This document shows, piece by piece, positions 27,113 through 37,956 of a stretch of DNA of 64,000 nt. Position 1 is the stretch's first letter. Every line of letters begins with the position of its first letter. The notes beneath the pieces were generated by a model. The model ran no database searches, was not told the DNA's origin, and saw only the letters and a list, made by a program, of their open reading frames with translations. The DNA comes from Bordetella genomosp. 2 (GTDB taxonomy: Bacteria > Pseudomonadota > Gammaproteobacteria > Burkholderiales > Burkholderiaceae_B). Where the stretch lies: contig NZ_NEVT01000004.1 of assembly GCF_002261345.1 (NCBI RefSeq), forward strand, positions 1 to 64,000. The letters run 5' to 3'. The translations under genes and the position numbers were made by a program.

Positions 27113-27844
27113 TCAGAAATGCTCGTCCTCGCGCAGGTAGCGCCACTGCCCCATCGGCAGGTCGCCCAGCCTGACCCGGCCGATGCGCACGCGCTTCAGG
27201 CCCACCACCTTCAGGCCCACCAGTTCGCACATGCGGCGGATCTGGCGCTTGCGGCCTTCGCGCAGCACGAAGCACAGCTGGTCGGCATTCTGCCAGCGCA
27301 CTTGCGCCGGCTTGAGCGCCTTGCCGTCGAGCGACAGGCCATGGTTGAGCAGCGCCAGCCCGCGCGCGTCGAGGCGGCCCTGCACCCGCACCAGGTATTC
27401 CTTGTCGACCCCGGAATCTTCGCCGATGAGGTGGCGGGCGATGCGGCCGTCCTGTGTCAGCACCAGCAGGCCATGCGAATCGATGTCGAGCCGCCCCGCC
27501 ACCGCCAGGCCCTGCAGGTGCGCGCGCGAAAAGCGCAGCGGCGCGCGGTCGCGCGCATAGCGCGAGGCCGCCGTGATGAGCGCGGCGGCCGGCGTGTAGC
27601 CCTTCTCGGCCTGGCCCGACACATAGCCCACCGGCTTGTTGATCAGGATGGTGACGCGCGCCGTCTGGCGCGCCTGGGCGGCGCGCTCGAGCGTGATGAC
27701 CTGGTCGGGAAAGGCGCGCGCGCCCAGTTCGGCCACCACCACGCCGTCGACCCGCACCCAGCCGCGCTCGATATAGCTGTCGGCCTCGCGCCGCGAACAG
27801 AGGCCGCGCTCGGCCATCAATTTCGAGATTCGTACTTTTTCCAT
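27113..27844 (-). CDS. 23S rRNA pseudouridine synthase, RluF/RsuA family
   Basis: 243 residues. N-terminal S4 domain ([20 protein letters not shown]), then a catalytic domain with Asp120 in [18 protein letters not shown] and the C-terminal [16 protein letters not shown]. This fits the RluB/RluE/RluF/RsuA branch; overall resemblance favours RluF (U2604 of 23S rRNA), but the exact target cannot be fixed from sequence alone. The start at 27844 gives [10 protein letters not shown]; a longer frame upstream covers the divergent ubiC gene. Confidence 0.9.
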   Translation of the reverse strand: MEKVRISKLMAERGLCSRREADSYIERGWVRVDGVVVAELGARAFPDQVITLERAAQARQTARVTILINKPVGYVSGQAEKGYTPAAALITAASRYARDRAPLRFSRAHLQGLAVAGRLDIDSHGLLVLTQDGRIARHLIGEDSGVDKEYLVRVQGRLDARGLALLNHGLSLDGKALKPAQVRWQNADQLCFVLREGRKRQIRRMCELVGLKVVGLKRVRIGRVRLGDLPMGQWRYLREDEHF

Positions 27845-27944
27845 GGGACTTTGCCAGCCGCGCCGGACCCGACACGGGCCGGCCGGCGATTGTCGCATTG
27901 TAGGCCGGCCCGCGGCGGCGCCGGGCTTGGCATAATAGGCACCC

Positions 27945-28505
27945 ATGAAAGTCCCGTCTCCCCTGGCGCCTGGCTGGCTGCCTGCCGTCCCTCCTTCGTT
28001 GTCGACCGCCCACAAGTATTGGCTGATGCGCCCCGGCGCTCTGACCGCCGGCCTGCGCGCCCTCGGCACGGTGCGCCTGCGCGTGCTGGCCGAATATGCC
28101 CAGGGCGCGCCCGTCGACGAAGCCCGCGGCATGGGCCTGGCGCCCGCCAGCCCGGTCTGGGTGCGCGAGATCCTGATGTCGGTCGATGGCGTGGACAGCG
28201 TGGTGGCGCGCAGCCTGACGCCGCTGGCCGCCTCGCACGGCGTGTGGCAGGGCATGCGCCGGCTGAGCACGCGGCCGCTGGCCGACATGCTGTACCACGA
28301 CCGCAGCATCGAACGTTCGGCCTTCGTATGCCGCCGCCTGGCCGCGCCGGTGCCCTTCCATGCCACGGCGCGGCGCGCCCAGCCCGGCGCGGCGGGCGCG
28401 CTGTGGGCCCGGCGCTCGGCATTCTGGCGCCATGGGCAGCCGCTGCTGGTGGCGGAGTGCTTCCTGCCGGCGTTCTGGCGCGACGTCGAGCGCCATCCGG
28501 CCTGA
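27945..28505 (+). CDS. ubiC: Chorismate lyase
   Basis: 186 residues. The segments [42 protein letters not shown] and the C-terminal [13 protein letters not shown] match UbiC, including the conserved Arg and Glu that hold 4-hydroxybenzoate. It converts chorismate to 4-hydroxybenzoate and pyruvate, the first committed step of ubiquinone synthesis. A possible -10 (CATAAT, 27931-27936) lies only 8 bp before the ATG, implying a very short leader. Confidence 0.93.
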   Translation: MKVPSPLAPGWLPAVPPSLSTAHKYWLMRPGALTAGLRALGTVRLRVLAEYAQGAPVDEARGMGLAPASPVWVREILMSVDGVDSVVARSLTPLAASHGVWQGMRRLSTRPLADMLYHDRSIERSAFVCRRLAAPVPFHATARRAQPGAAGALWARRSAFWRHGQPLLVAECFLPAFWRDVERHPA

Positions 28506-28538
28506 CCGCGCCGCGGCCCGGCGCGGACGCGGCGCCGC

Positions 28539-29075
28539 TCAACGCCAGCGATCGGGCTCCAGCGTGACCTGCCCCGCCGCCGCCGACACGAAGGCGGCGC
28601 CATCCTGGACATTGACGTGCAGGTCCATGGTGCGTTCAGCCAGCGCCCCGAGCTCGCGCGTCTGCGCGGCCGGCAGGTTCACCACCCGCAGGTTGCGGGC
28701 CCGCGCCAGCTTGTTGCGCACGCCGTCCCACCATACCGTGCTGGCGTGGCCGCCGTAGCAATACACTACCACCTCGGCGGCGCGCCCGCAGGCCTTGAGG
28801 ATGCGCCGCTCGTCGGGGTGGCCGACTTCGATCCACAGATCGATCGCGCCGGTGAGGTCTTTCAGCCAGACGTCGGGTTCGTCGGTTTCGCTCAGGCCCT
28901 TGGTGAACGCCAGCCCTTCCTCGGCATGCAGGGCGTAGGCCAGCAGCCGCACCATCATGCGCTCGTCGGTTTCCGAGGGATGGCGGGCGATGGTCAGGGC
29001 GTGGCTGCCGTAATAGTGGCGATCGGTGTCGGCGATATGCAGGTCGGCTTTGTAGATGGTTGCGCGCAGGGCCAT
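28539..29075 (-). CDS. yaeQ: YaeQ family protein
   Basis: 178 residues, the family length. The N-terminus [22 protein letters not shown] and the motifs [18 protein letters not shown] and [16 protein letters not shown] are diagnostic. YaeQ proteins have a PD-(D/E)XK nuclease-like fold (Asp/Glu-x-Lys core around DLWIEVG), but no firm activity is established; early reports linked it to transcription anti-termination. It is convergent with ubiC and divergent from the exporter gene. Confidence 0.92.
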   Translation of the reverse strand: MALRATIYKADLHIADTDRHYYGSHALTIARHPSETDERMMVRLLAYALHAEEGLAFTKGLSETDEPDVWLKDLTGAIDLWIEVGHPDERRILKACGRAAEVVVYCYGGHASTVWWDGVRNKLARARNLRVVNLPAAQTRELGALAERTMDLHVNVQDGAAFVSAAAGQVTLEPDRWR

Positions 29076-29170
29076 GGGGAATCCGGCGGCGCCGGGCCGC
29101 GAAAAGCGCTAATGATACCCGTGCGCCGCCGCGCGGCGGTATGCTGGCGTTTTGTCCCGCCGAGGCCGCC

Positions 29171-29821
29171 ATGACGCCCACCGCCGCCCTGATCGCTTTC
29201 TGTCTTGCCGCCGGCATCCTGACGCTGACGCCGGGACTGGACACCGCCCTGGTGCTGCGCACCTCCGCCATCGAGGGCGGCCGGCGCGCCATGCTGGCCG
29301 GCCTGGGCATCTGCGCCGGCTGCCTGGTCTGGGGCGTGGTGGCCGCGCTGGGCCTGGGGTCGCTGCTGGCCGCCTCGCAGACGGCCTATGACGTGCTGCG
29401 CATCTGCGGCGCGGCCTATCTGTTCTACCTGGGCGTGAAGCTGCTGTGGCGGGCCGTCCAGGGCCATCCGCCGGCCGCCGCGGCCGGCCCGGCCGCGCCG
29501 CCCGCGTCGCACTGGTCCGGCACCGGCGCGCAGTGGTTCCTGCGCGGCTGCCTGACCAACGTGCTCAATCCCAAGGTGGGGGTGTTCTACGTCACGTTCC
29601 TGCCGCAATTCATTCCGGCGGGGGTGGATGTCCTGGGATTCAGCCTGCTGTTGGCGGGCTTGCATGCCTTGATGGGCGTGCTGTGGTTCGCGGCGCTGGT
29701 GGCGGCCACCCGGCCGCTGTCCCGCTGGCTGCAGCGCGGCAGCGTCTTGCGGGGGCTGGATGCGGTCACCGGGGGGGTGTTCGTGGCGTTCGGCGTGAAG
29801 CTGGTGATGGAGCGGCGGTGA
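29171..29821 (+). CDS. RhtB/LysE family amino acid exporter
   Basis: 216 residues with about six membrane segments. The N-terminal motif ILTLTPGLDTALVLRTSAIEGG corresponds to the family signature GPNxxxV-type loop, and LTNVLNPKVGVFYVTFLPQF is diagnostic. It should export an amino acid or derivative; the substrate is not predictable. The start at 29171 is preferred, but MLAFCPAEAAM starting upstream is possible. A G7 run lies near the 3' end (29771-29777). Confidence 0.88.
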   Translation: MTPTAALIAFCLAAGILTLTPGLDTALVLRTSAIEGGRRAMLAGLGICAGCLVWGVVAALGLGSLLAASQTAYDVLRICGAAYLFYLGVKLLWRAVQGHPPAAAAGPAAPPASHWSGTGAQWFLRGCLTNVLNPKVGVFYVTFLPQFIPAGVDVLGFSLLLAGLHALMGVLWFAALVAATRPLSRWLQRGSVLRGLDAVTGGVFVAFGVKLVMERR

Positions 29822-29854
29822 AGGGTGTGCGCGCGAAGCGCTTGACTATTGATT

Positions 29855-29893
29855 CCGTCGGGGCGGGAGGCGGGCCCCGTCCCGCCCCGACGG
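29855..29893. terminator. Strong hairpin between convergent genes
   Basis: A 14-bp perfect stem (29855-29868 with 29880-29893, CCGTCGGGGCGGGA and its inverse) and an 11-nt loop, without a T run. It probably stops or protects both converging transcripts. Confidence 0.6.
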
Positions 29894-29912
29894 TGGGAAG
29901 CACGCACCCACG

Positions 29913-31789
<1,877 letters not shown>

Positions 31790-31793
<4 letters not shown>

Positions 31794-32668
31794 TTGTCCT
31801 GGCGCGGGTCGAGCGCGTCGCGCAGGCCGTCGCCCAGCAGGTTGAAACCCAGCACCGCCAGGAAAATCGCCGAGCCCGGGAAAATCGACATCCAGGGCGC
31901 CTGCGTCATGAAGTTCTTGGCCGTATTCAGCATCGAGCCCCAGGACGGGTTCGGCGGCTGCAGGCCCAGGCCCAGGAATGACAGGCTGGCCTCGGCGATG
32001 ATGGCGGTGGCGATGGTGATGGTGGCCTGCACGATGAGCGGCGGCATGATGTTGGGCAGGATATGGCGCACGATGATGCGCGTGTCCGATGCCCCCAGCG
32101 CGCGCGAGCTCTGTACGTAGTCCTCGTTCTTGACGGCCAGTACCTGGCCGCGCGCCAGCCGGATGAACTTCGGCGCGGCGGACACCCCGATGGCGATCAT
32201 GGCATTGGTCAGGCTGGGACCCAGGAAGGCCGCCAGCGCGATGGCCAGGATCAGGAACGGGATGGCCAGCAGCGCCTCGGTGCAGCGCGACACCACGCTG
32301 TCGATCCAGCCGCCGAAGTAACCCGATACCAGGCCGAACGGCACGCCCACGATGAGCGCGATCACCACCGACACCAGGCCGGCCATCAGCGAGGCGCGCG
32401 CGCCGTACAGCATGCGGCTGTAGATGTCCCGGCCCAGTTCGTCGGAACCCAGCCAGAAGGCCGCCGAGGGCGCCTTGCGGATCGACATGAAGCTGGTCTG
32501 CAGCGGATCGTGCGTGGCCAGCAGCGGCGCCAGCAGCGCCAGCGCCACGAACAGCAGCACAATGGCGGCGCCCAGCAGCGCCACCCGGTTGCGTTTGAAT
32601 TTGCCCCAGGCGCGGTTGCGGCTGCGGGGCGGCGGTACGGCGGTCGCCGTGGCGAGATGTGCGCTCAT
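31790..32668 (-). CDS. Peptide ABC transporter permease (DppC/GsiD type)
   Basis: 292 residues. N-terminal extension with one membrane segment (about 32-52), then the BPD_transp_1 domain with five or six segments and the EAA loop ([25 protein letters not shown]). Start and stop overlap their neighbours (ATGA with the DppB-like gene, GTGA with the ATPase), a tightly coupled unit. The start [11 protein letters not shown] was chosen for that overlap; the longer frame upstream is a shadow of the DppB gene. Confidence 0.95.
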
Positions 32669-33609
32669 GCGTGCCTCAGGCGGGGGTTGACCAGGATGTA
32701 GAGAATGTCGGCCAGCAGGTTCATGATGATGAAGCCCACGGCGACGCACAGCACCACCCCTTGCACGACCGCGTAGTCGCGGGCGAACACCGCGTCGACG
32801 ATCAGCTTGCCGAAACCCGGGATGGTGAATACCTGCTCGGTCAGCACGGCGCCTGCCAGCAGCTCGCCGAACAGCAGCGTCACGAGGGTCACGATAGGCA
32901 TCAGCGCGTTGCGCAGCGCGTGCTTGAGGACCACGCGGTGCGGCGCCACGCCCTTGGCGCGCGCGGTGCGCACGTAGTCGGCGCTGAGCGCCTCCAGCAT
33001 GGCCGAGCGGGTATGCCGCATCAGGTAGGCCGCGATGGCCGTGGACAGCACCAGGGCCGGCATCAACATGGTCTTCATCGACATCCAGAAGTCTTCCGCC
33101 GGCGACACATAGCCGGAGGCCGGCAGCAGGCGCCACTTGACCGACACCAGCATGATCAGCAGGATGCCGAGCCAGAAATTGGGGATCGACATGCCCGACA
33201 ATGCCGCCACGTTGGCGCCCATCTCGGTCGCGGTGCCCTTGCGCACGGCGGCCACGATGCCCATGGGAATGCCGACCAGCAGCGCGAAGAACATCGCCAT
33301 GGCCGCCAGTTGCAGCGTCACCGGCAGTTTCTGCGCGATGAGATGGGTGACCGGCACGTCGGTGCGCAACGACTTGCCCAGGTCGCCCTGCAGCACCTGG
33401 GCGACCCAGGCGCCGTACTGCACGGGCAGCGGGTCGTTCAGGCGATACTTTTCGCGCAGGTAGTCGAGGACGGCGGGGTCGCGCTCTTCGCCCGCCAGTG
33501 TGAGCACCGGATCGCCGGGCAGGATTTTCTGCAGCATGAAGACGATCATCGACACCAGGATCAATGTCGGGATCGCCACCAGCACGCGGCGCAAGATGAT
33601 TTTGAACAT
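32665..33609 (-). CDS. Peptide ABC transporter permease (DppB/GsiC type)
   Basis: 314 residues. N-terminus [20 protein letters not shown], typical of DppB, then six membrane segments and the EAA loop ([25 protein letters not shown]). It forms the membrane channel with the DppC-like partner. The start at 33609 is fixed by the family N-terminus; the 24 residues upstream are unconserved and Arg-rich. Confidence 0.95.
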   Translation of the reverse strand: MFKIILRRVLVAIPTLILVSMIVFMLQKILPGDPVLTLAGEERDPAVLDYLREKYRLNDPLPVQYGAWVAQVLQGDLGKSLRTDVPVTHLIAQKLPVTLQLAAMAMFFALLVGIPMGIVAAVRKGTATEMGANVAALSGMSIPNFWLGILLIMLVSVKWRLLPASGYVSPAEDFWMSMKTMLMPALVLSTAIAAYLMRHTRSAMLEALSADYVRTARAKGVAPHRVVLKHALRNALMPIVTLVTLLFGELLAGAVLTEQVFTIPGFGKLIVDAVFARDYAVVQGVVLCVAVGFIIMNLLADILYILVNPRLRHA

Positions 33610-33716
33610 GGGCTGGACCTGAAACTCTGGAACGGTGCGCGCCGCTGCGCCCCCAAACGCGCGGGCCGTGCGTCGCGGCACGGCCCGGCTGCATCAGGCG
33701 CGCGGTGCGGCTCGCG

Positions 33717-35231
33717 TCATTGGGCGAACGACACGCCCTTGAGGCGGATCATGCCATCCGGGTAGGGCTTGAAGCCCTGCACCTTCTTGGCCAGGACGAA
33801 CGGCCAGGGCTGGTAATAGATATACACCGCCTGGGCATCTTCCTGCAGGATGGCCTGCGCCTGGTCGTAAAGCGCCTTGCGCTTGGTCTCGTCCGGCACG
33901 GTGCGGGCCTCGGCCAGCAGCTTGTCGACCTCGGGGTTGCAATAGCGGCCGTCATTGAGCGCGCCCTTGCAGGTGACGAACTGGTAGATGTTGCCGTCCG
34001 GATCGACCCGGCCGGACCAGCCGCGCATCAACAGCTCGAAATTGCCGCTTTGCGCTTCGTTCAGCAGCGCCGCGTACTCGGTGGGCCGCAGGCTGAGCTG
34101 GAAGCCGGCTTCCGCCGACATGGCCTGCACCATCTCGGCGATGGCCGAGGTGGTGGTGTTGTTGCCGAACGCCAGCTCGGCCCTGACCGTTTCCTTGCCG
34201 GCTTCCTTCAGCAGCGCCTTGGCCTTGGCGATGTCGCGCGCCGGGATGGGGAACTTGTCGCTGTGATACGGGCTCGCGGGCGGGAACGGCTGGTTGGCCG
34301 GATCGAAGATGCCGCCGCCGACCACCTCGTTGATGATGTTGCGGTCCAGCGTCAGCTCGAAGGCGCGGCGCACCCGCTCGTCCTTGAACGGATTGGTCTC
34401 AGCGCGCTTGCCATTGGCCACGTTGAAATAGAACTGCTGGTAGCCCAGGCCCGAGACGGGCGCGAACTGCAGGCTGGCGTCGCTCTTGACCTGCTGGGCA
34501 TCCGACGGATTCATGCGCTCCAGGATGTCCAGGCCGCCGGCGCGCAGGTTGGACAGGCGCACGGTGGTGTCGGGAATGGGCAGGAAGGTGACGCGCTTGA
34601 AGGCGTAGTTGCCGGCGTCGTAGTACTGGTCGAACTTGTCCAGCACGATGCGGTCATTCTGCACCCGCTCGACGAACTTGTAGGGCCCCGAGCAGACCGG
34701 CTTGCGGCCCACGGCCGCGGTGTCGTCGCTGAAGATCTTCGGCGACATCATCATGCCGGCGCGGTCGGACAGCGCGGCCAGCAAGGTGGCGTCGGGCTGC
34801 TTGAGCGTCAGCACCAGGGTCTGCGCGTCGGGCGCCTCGACCTTGGCCACCGAACCCAGCTCGCCCTTGCGCATGCTGTCCTGCAGCGTCATGGCGCGCT
34901 CGAGATTGGCCTTGGCCGCCGCCGCGTCGAACTTGCTGCCGTCATGGAACAGCGCGTCGGTGCGCAGCTTGAACGTCAGCACGGTGTTGTCGTCGTTCCA
35001 GGACCACGACTGCGCCAGTTGCGGCACGAATTGCAGTTTCTCGTTGACGTCGACCAGCTTGTCGCACAGCGATGTGAAGACGATGCGGCCCACGTAGGTG
35101 CGGGCGCGGTGCGGATCGAGTACGTCGGGGTCTTCCTGCAGGCCGATGCGCAGCTCCTGCGCCAGCGCCGTCCCCGAGGCGGCGGCCAGCAGCGCGGCGC
35201 ACACCCCCAGCTTGAAGTGCTTGAGCTTCAT
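33717..35231 (-). CDS. Peptide/glutathione-type ABC substrate-binding protein (SBP_bac_5)
   Basis: 504 residues. Sec signal peptide (about 1-24, cut after ALA in SGTALAQELRIG), then a family 5 extracellular solute-binding fold with the motif QEDPDVLDPHRARTYVGR. It captures peptides in the periplasm for the permeases downstream (107-bp gap). AAGGG 9 bp before the ATG supports the start. Linkage to ggt suggests glutathione or gamma-glutamyl peptides, as with GsiB, but the ligand is an inference. Confidence 0.93.
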   Translation of the reverse strand: MKLKHFKLGVCAALLAAASGTALAQELRIGLQEDPDVLDPHRARTYVGRIVFTSLCDKLVDVNEKLQFVPQLAQSWSWNDDNTVLTFKLRTDALFHDGSKFDAAAAKANLERAMTLQDSMRKGELGSVAKVEAPDAQTLVLTLKQPDATLLAALSDRAGMMMSPKIFSDDTAAVGRKPVCSGPYKFVERVQNDRIVLDKFDQYYDAGNYAFKRVTFLPIPDTTVRLSNLRAGGLDILERMNPSDAQQVKSDASLQFAPVSGLGYQQFYFNVANGKRAETNPFKDERVRRAFELTLDRNIINEVVGGGIFDPANQPFPPASPYHSDKFPIPARDIAKAKALLKEAGKETVRAELAFGNNTTTSAIAEMVQAMSAEAGFQLSLRPTEYAALLNEAQSGNFELLMRGWSGRVDPDGNIYQFVTCKGALNDGRYCNPEVDKLLAEARTVPDETKRKALYDQAQAILQEDAQAVYIYYQPWPFVLAKKVQGFKPYPDGMIRLKGVSFAQ

Positions 35232-35261
35232 GTACGTTTCCCTTGGATGTGTGTTATGAGT

Positions 35262-35290
35262 ACCGGCGCCGGCCCCGCCAGGGCGCCGGT
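35262..35290 (-). other. Intercistronic hairpin between ggt and the binding-protein gene
   Basis: ACCGGCGCC (35262-35270) pairs with GGCGCCGGT (35282-35290) over an 11-nt loop, inside the 85-bp gap upstream of the binding-protein gene. Such hairpins often set unequal transcript levels within transporter operons. Confidence 0.45.
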
Positions 35291-35316
35291 GCCGGCCCAG
35301 CATGCCATGTTGCGGC

Positions 35317-36945
35317 CTAGAAGCCAACCGCCTGGCCATCGCGGCGGCCGTCGCTGGCGGCGACATAGCCGGCCTCGTTGTCGCTCTCGTGCATGCGCCA
35401 GATGAACTGGCCGGCGCCGAAATCCATGTAGGGATCGTCCACCGACTTCATGGAATGGCCCAGCGCCCGCAGCCCCTCGACCGTGGCGCGATTCATGGTG
35501 GACTCGATGTCCAGCGTGAAATCGCGGTTGACCTTCCAGCGCGGTGCGCAGCACGCCGCCTGCGGCTGCTGGTGGTAGTCGAGCATGCGGATGACGGTCT
35601 GCAAGTGGCCCTGCGGCTGCATGTCGCCGCCCATCACGCCGAAGCTCATGACCGGCTTGCCGCCGCGCGTCAGGAAGCCCGGGATGATGGTGTGGAACGG
35701 ACGCTTGCCGCCGTCCACCACGTTGGGCGACTTGGGATCCATGGAGAAACCCACGCCGCGGTTCTGCAGGCTGATGCCGGTGCCCGGCACCACGACCCCC
35801 GAGCCGAAGCCCATGTAGTTGGACTGGATGAACGAGATCATCATGCCGCTTTCGTCGGCGGCGGTCAGGTAGATGGTGCCGCCGGCATGCGGGCGGCCCG
35901 CCTCGAAATGGGTGGCGCGGTCCAGGCGGATCAGCTTGGCGCGGCTTTCCAGGTAGGCGTCGGACAGCATCTGCTGCGGCGTGACGTCCATGGTGCGCGG
36001 GTCGGACACGTAGCGGTACAGGTCGGCGAACGCGAGCTTCATGGCCTCGATCTGCACGTGCTGCGACTGCACGGAGTCGACCGGCATGCCGGCCAGGTCG
36101 AAGTGCTCGCAAATGCCCAGCGCCATCAGGGCGGCAATGCCCTGCCCGTTGGGCGGGATTTCGTGCAGCTCGTAGCCGCGGTACGACTTCGAAATGGGCT
36201 TGACCCATTCCGGCCGGTAGCCGCGCAGGTCGTCCAGCGTCATGGCGCCGCCGCATTCCTTGCTGAAGGCGGCGATTTTCTCGGCCAGTTCGCCTTCGTA
36301 GAAATCGCGCCCGCCGCTGGCGGCGATGCGGCGCAGCGTATAGGCCGCGTCGGGGATGCGGAAATGCTCGCCCACGGCCGGCGCGCGGCCGTTGGGCATG
36401 AAGGCCTGCGCGTAGCCAGGCTGGTCGGCCAGCTCGGCCGCCGCGGCCGCCCACTTGTGGGCCACCACCGGCGGCACGGCGTAGCCGCGCTCGGCGATCT
36501 CGATGGCCGGCTCGAACAGGTCGGCAAACGGCAGCTTGCCGAGCTTCTCGTGCAGGGTGGCCCAGCCGGCCACCACGCCCGGCACGGTGGCGGCGTCCCA
36601 GCCGCGCTTGGGCTGCTTGGCCAGGCCGTCCGGCCCGGTGCCGTACTTGCGCTTGAAGTATTCGACGTTCCAGGCGGCCGGCGCCACGCCCGAGGAATTC
36701 AGGCCATGCAGCTCCTTGCCGTCCCAGACAATGGCGAAACAGTCGCCGCCCAGCCCGCACGACACCGGCTCGACCAGCACGATGGTGGCCGCCGCCGCGA
36801 TCGCGGCGTCGACCGCGTTGCCGCCCTTGAGCAGCATGCGCAGGCCCGCCTGGGCCGCCAACGGGTGGGAAGTGGAGACGACATTGCGGGCGAACAGCGG
36901 AATCCGGAACGAAGGATAGGGATTGTTCCAGTCGAAAGTTTTCAT
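35317..36945 (-). CDS. Gamma-glutamyltransferase family hydrolase, no signal peptide
   Basis: 542 residues, the length of the GGT precursor. The family core VSTSHPLAAQAGLRMLLKGG and GLGGDCFAIVWDG is present. The predicted autocleavage nucleophile is Thr357 in HAGGTIYLTAADESG, followed by a GTGISLQNRGVGF loop. Unlike E. coli Ggt there is no signal peptide: the chain begins MKTFDWNNPYPSFRIP. It therefore probably acts in the cytoplasm on imported gamma-glutamyl compounds, or on a different amide. It is first in an operon with a peptide ABC importer and is divergent from a LysR gene. Confidence 0.92.
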   Translation of the reverse strand: MKTFDWNNPYPSFRIPLFARNVVSTSHPLAAQAGLRMLLKGGNAVDAAIAAAATIVLVEPVSCGLGGDCFAIVWDGKELHGLNSSGVAPAAWNVEYFKRKYGTGPDGLAKQPKRGWDAATVPGVVAGWATLHEKLGKLPFADLFEPAIEIAERGYAVPPVVAHKWAAAAAELADQPGYAQAFMPNGRAPAVGEHFRIPDAAYTLRRIAASGGRDFYEGELAEKIAAFSKECGGAMTLDDLRGYRPEWVKPISKSYRGYELHEIPPNGQGIAALMALGICEHFDLAGMPVDSVQSQHVQIEAMKLAFADLYRYVSDPRTMDVTPQQMLSDAYLESRAKLIRLDRATHFEAGRPHAGGTIYLTAADESGMMISFIQSNYMGFGSGVVVPGTGISLQNRGVGFSMDPKSPNVVDGGKRPFHTIIPGFLTRGGKPVMSFGVMGGDMQPQGHLQTVIRMLDYHQQPQAACCAPRWKVNRDFTLDIESTMNRATVEGLRALGHSMKSVDDPYMDFGAGQFIWRMHESDNEAGYVAASDGRRDGQAVGF

Positions 36946-36997
36946 GGACGCAGGCTCAAGGGGAAAAGACAGTCGAAATTACTCTTGTGCTCTAATT

Positions 36998-37020
36998 AAA
37001 TCAATTTGAATATTTGATTT
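36998..37020. promoter_or_regulatory. LysR-type inverted repeat between ggt and its regulator
   Basis: AAATCAA (36998-37004) and TTGATTT (37014-37020), a perfect 7-bp inverted repeat with a 9-bp spacer in a very AT-rich 93-bp divergent gap. The size and position fit a LysR operator controlling both genes. Confidence 0.6.
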
Positions 37021-37038
37021 CTCATACAAATTAATTTT

Positions 37039-37947
37039 ATGAGCAGCATCCGCTTCCTGCGCAGTTTCCTGGCGGTGGCCCACCATGGCTCCTTTTCGGA
37101 AGCGGCCGAGCAGGTCGCCCTGACCCAGGCGGCCATCAGTTTCCAGATGCGCGCGCTGGAAGCCGAGCTGGGCCGCGAGCTGTTCGACCGCAGCGGGCGG
37201 CTGGCCATTCTCAATGCCGCCGGGCGCGAACTGCTGCCCGACATCAAGCAACTGGTGGACCTGTACGACCGCCTGAAGCTGCCGCGCAATGCGCCCGGCG
37301 AGCTGGCCGGCGCGGTCTCCATCGGCGCCATCGTGTCCTGCATGGGCACGCTGTCGAAAGTCGTGTCGCACCTGAAGCGCCGCCATCCCAGCCTGGACGT
37401 CAAGGTGCTGTCGGGCAAGGCCAGCGAGCTGGCCGGCAAGGTCGAGGCCGGCGAGCTGGATGCCGCCTTCGTGGTGGAGAGCAGCCGCAAGATGACCAGC
37501 ATGCGCTGGACCCCGCTCTATGAAGAACCGCTGGTGGTGGTGGCGCCGCCCTCGGCCGCGGGCCAGACCGCCCACGCGGTGCTGGCGGCCAACCCCTTCC
37601 TGCGCTTCGACCGCACCCAGCGCACCGGCCGCCAGATCGACCACGTGCTGCGGCGGCTGGGCCTGCCGGTGGCCGAGTTCCTGGAGCTCAACGCCATCGA
37701 GACGCTGGTCGAACTGGTGCGCCAGGAAGTGGGCGTGACGCTGCTGCCGCTGCTCAACGGCTCGAACTGGCAGGCCAGCCCGGACCTGCGCATCCTGCCG
37801 CTGCCTGACGAGCTGGGCCACCCGGCGCGCGGCATCGGCATGGTCGAACGGCGCGACCACGCGCGCCAGGACATCACGCGCGAAATCTGCGCGCAAAGCT
37901 TGGCGATGTTCCGCGCCCGGGCGCCGGGCGCCGGCGCGGAAGCGTGA
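37039..37947 (+). CDS. LysR-family regulator of the ggt/peptide-importer operon
   Basis: 302 residues. Winged HTH (SFSEAAEQVALTQAAISFQMRALEAELG) and a LysR effector domain from about residue 92. It is divergent from ggt with a 93-bp AT-rich gap carrying an inverted repeat, so it probably controls the gamma-glutamyl/peptide operon. It ends 9 bp before the convergent phospholipase gene stop. The inducer is unknown. Confidence 0.93.
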   Translation: MSSIRFLRSFLAVAHHGSFSEAAEQVALTQAAISFQMRALEAELGRELFDRSGRLAILNAAGRELLPDIKQLVDLYDRLKLPRNAPGELAGAVSIGAIVSCMGTLSKVVSHLKRRHPSLDVKVLSGKASELAGKVEAGELDAAFVVESSRKMTSMRWTPLYEEPLVVVAPPSAAGQTAHAVLAANPFLRFDRTQRTGRQIDHVLRRLGLPVAEFLELNAIETLVELVRQEVGVTLLPLLNGSNWQASPDLRILPLPDELGHPARGIGMVERRDHARQDITREICAQSLAMFRARAPGAGAEA

Positions 37948-37956
37948 GCGCCGCCG

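Noticed and set aside
29771-29777. G7 run near the end of the RhtB-like exporter as a phase switch
   Set aside because: It is only seven bases and close to the 3' end, and runs of this size are expected by chance at this GC content.
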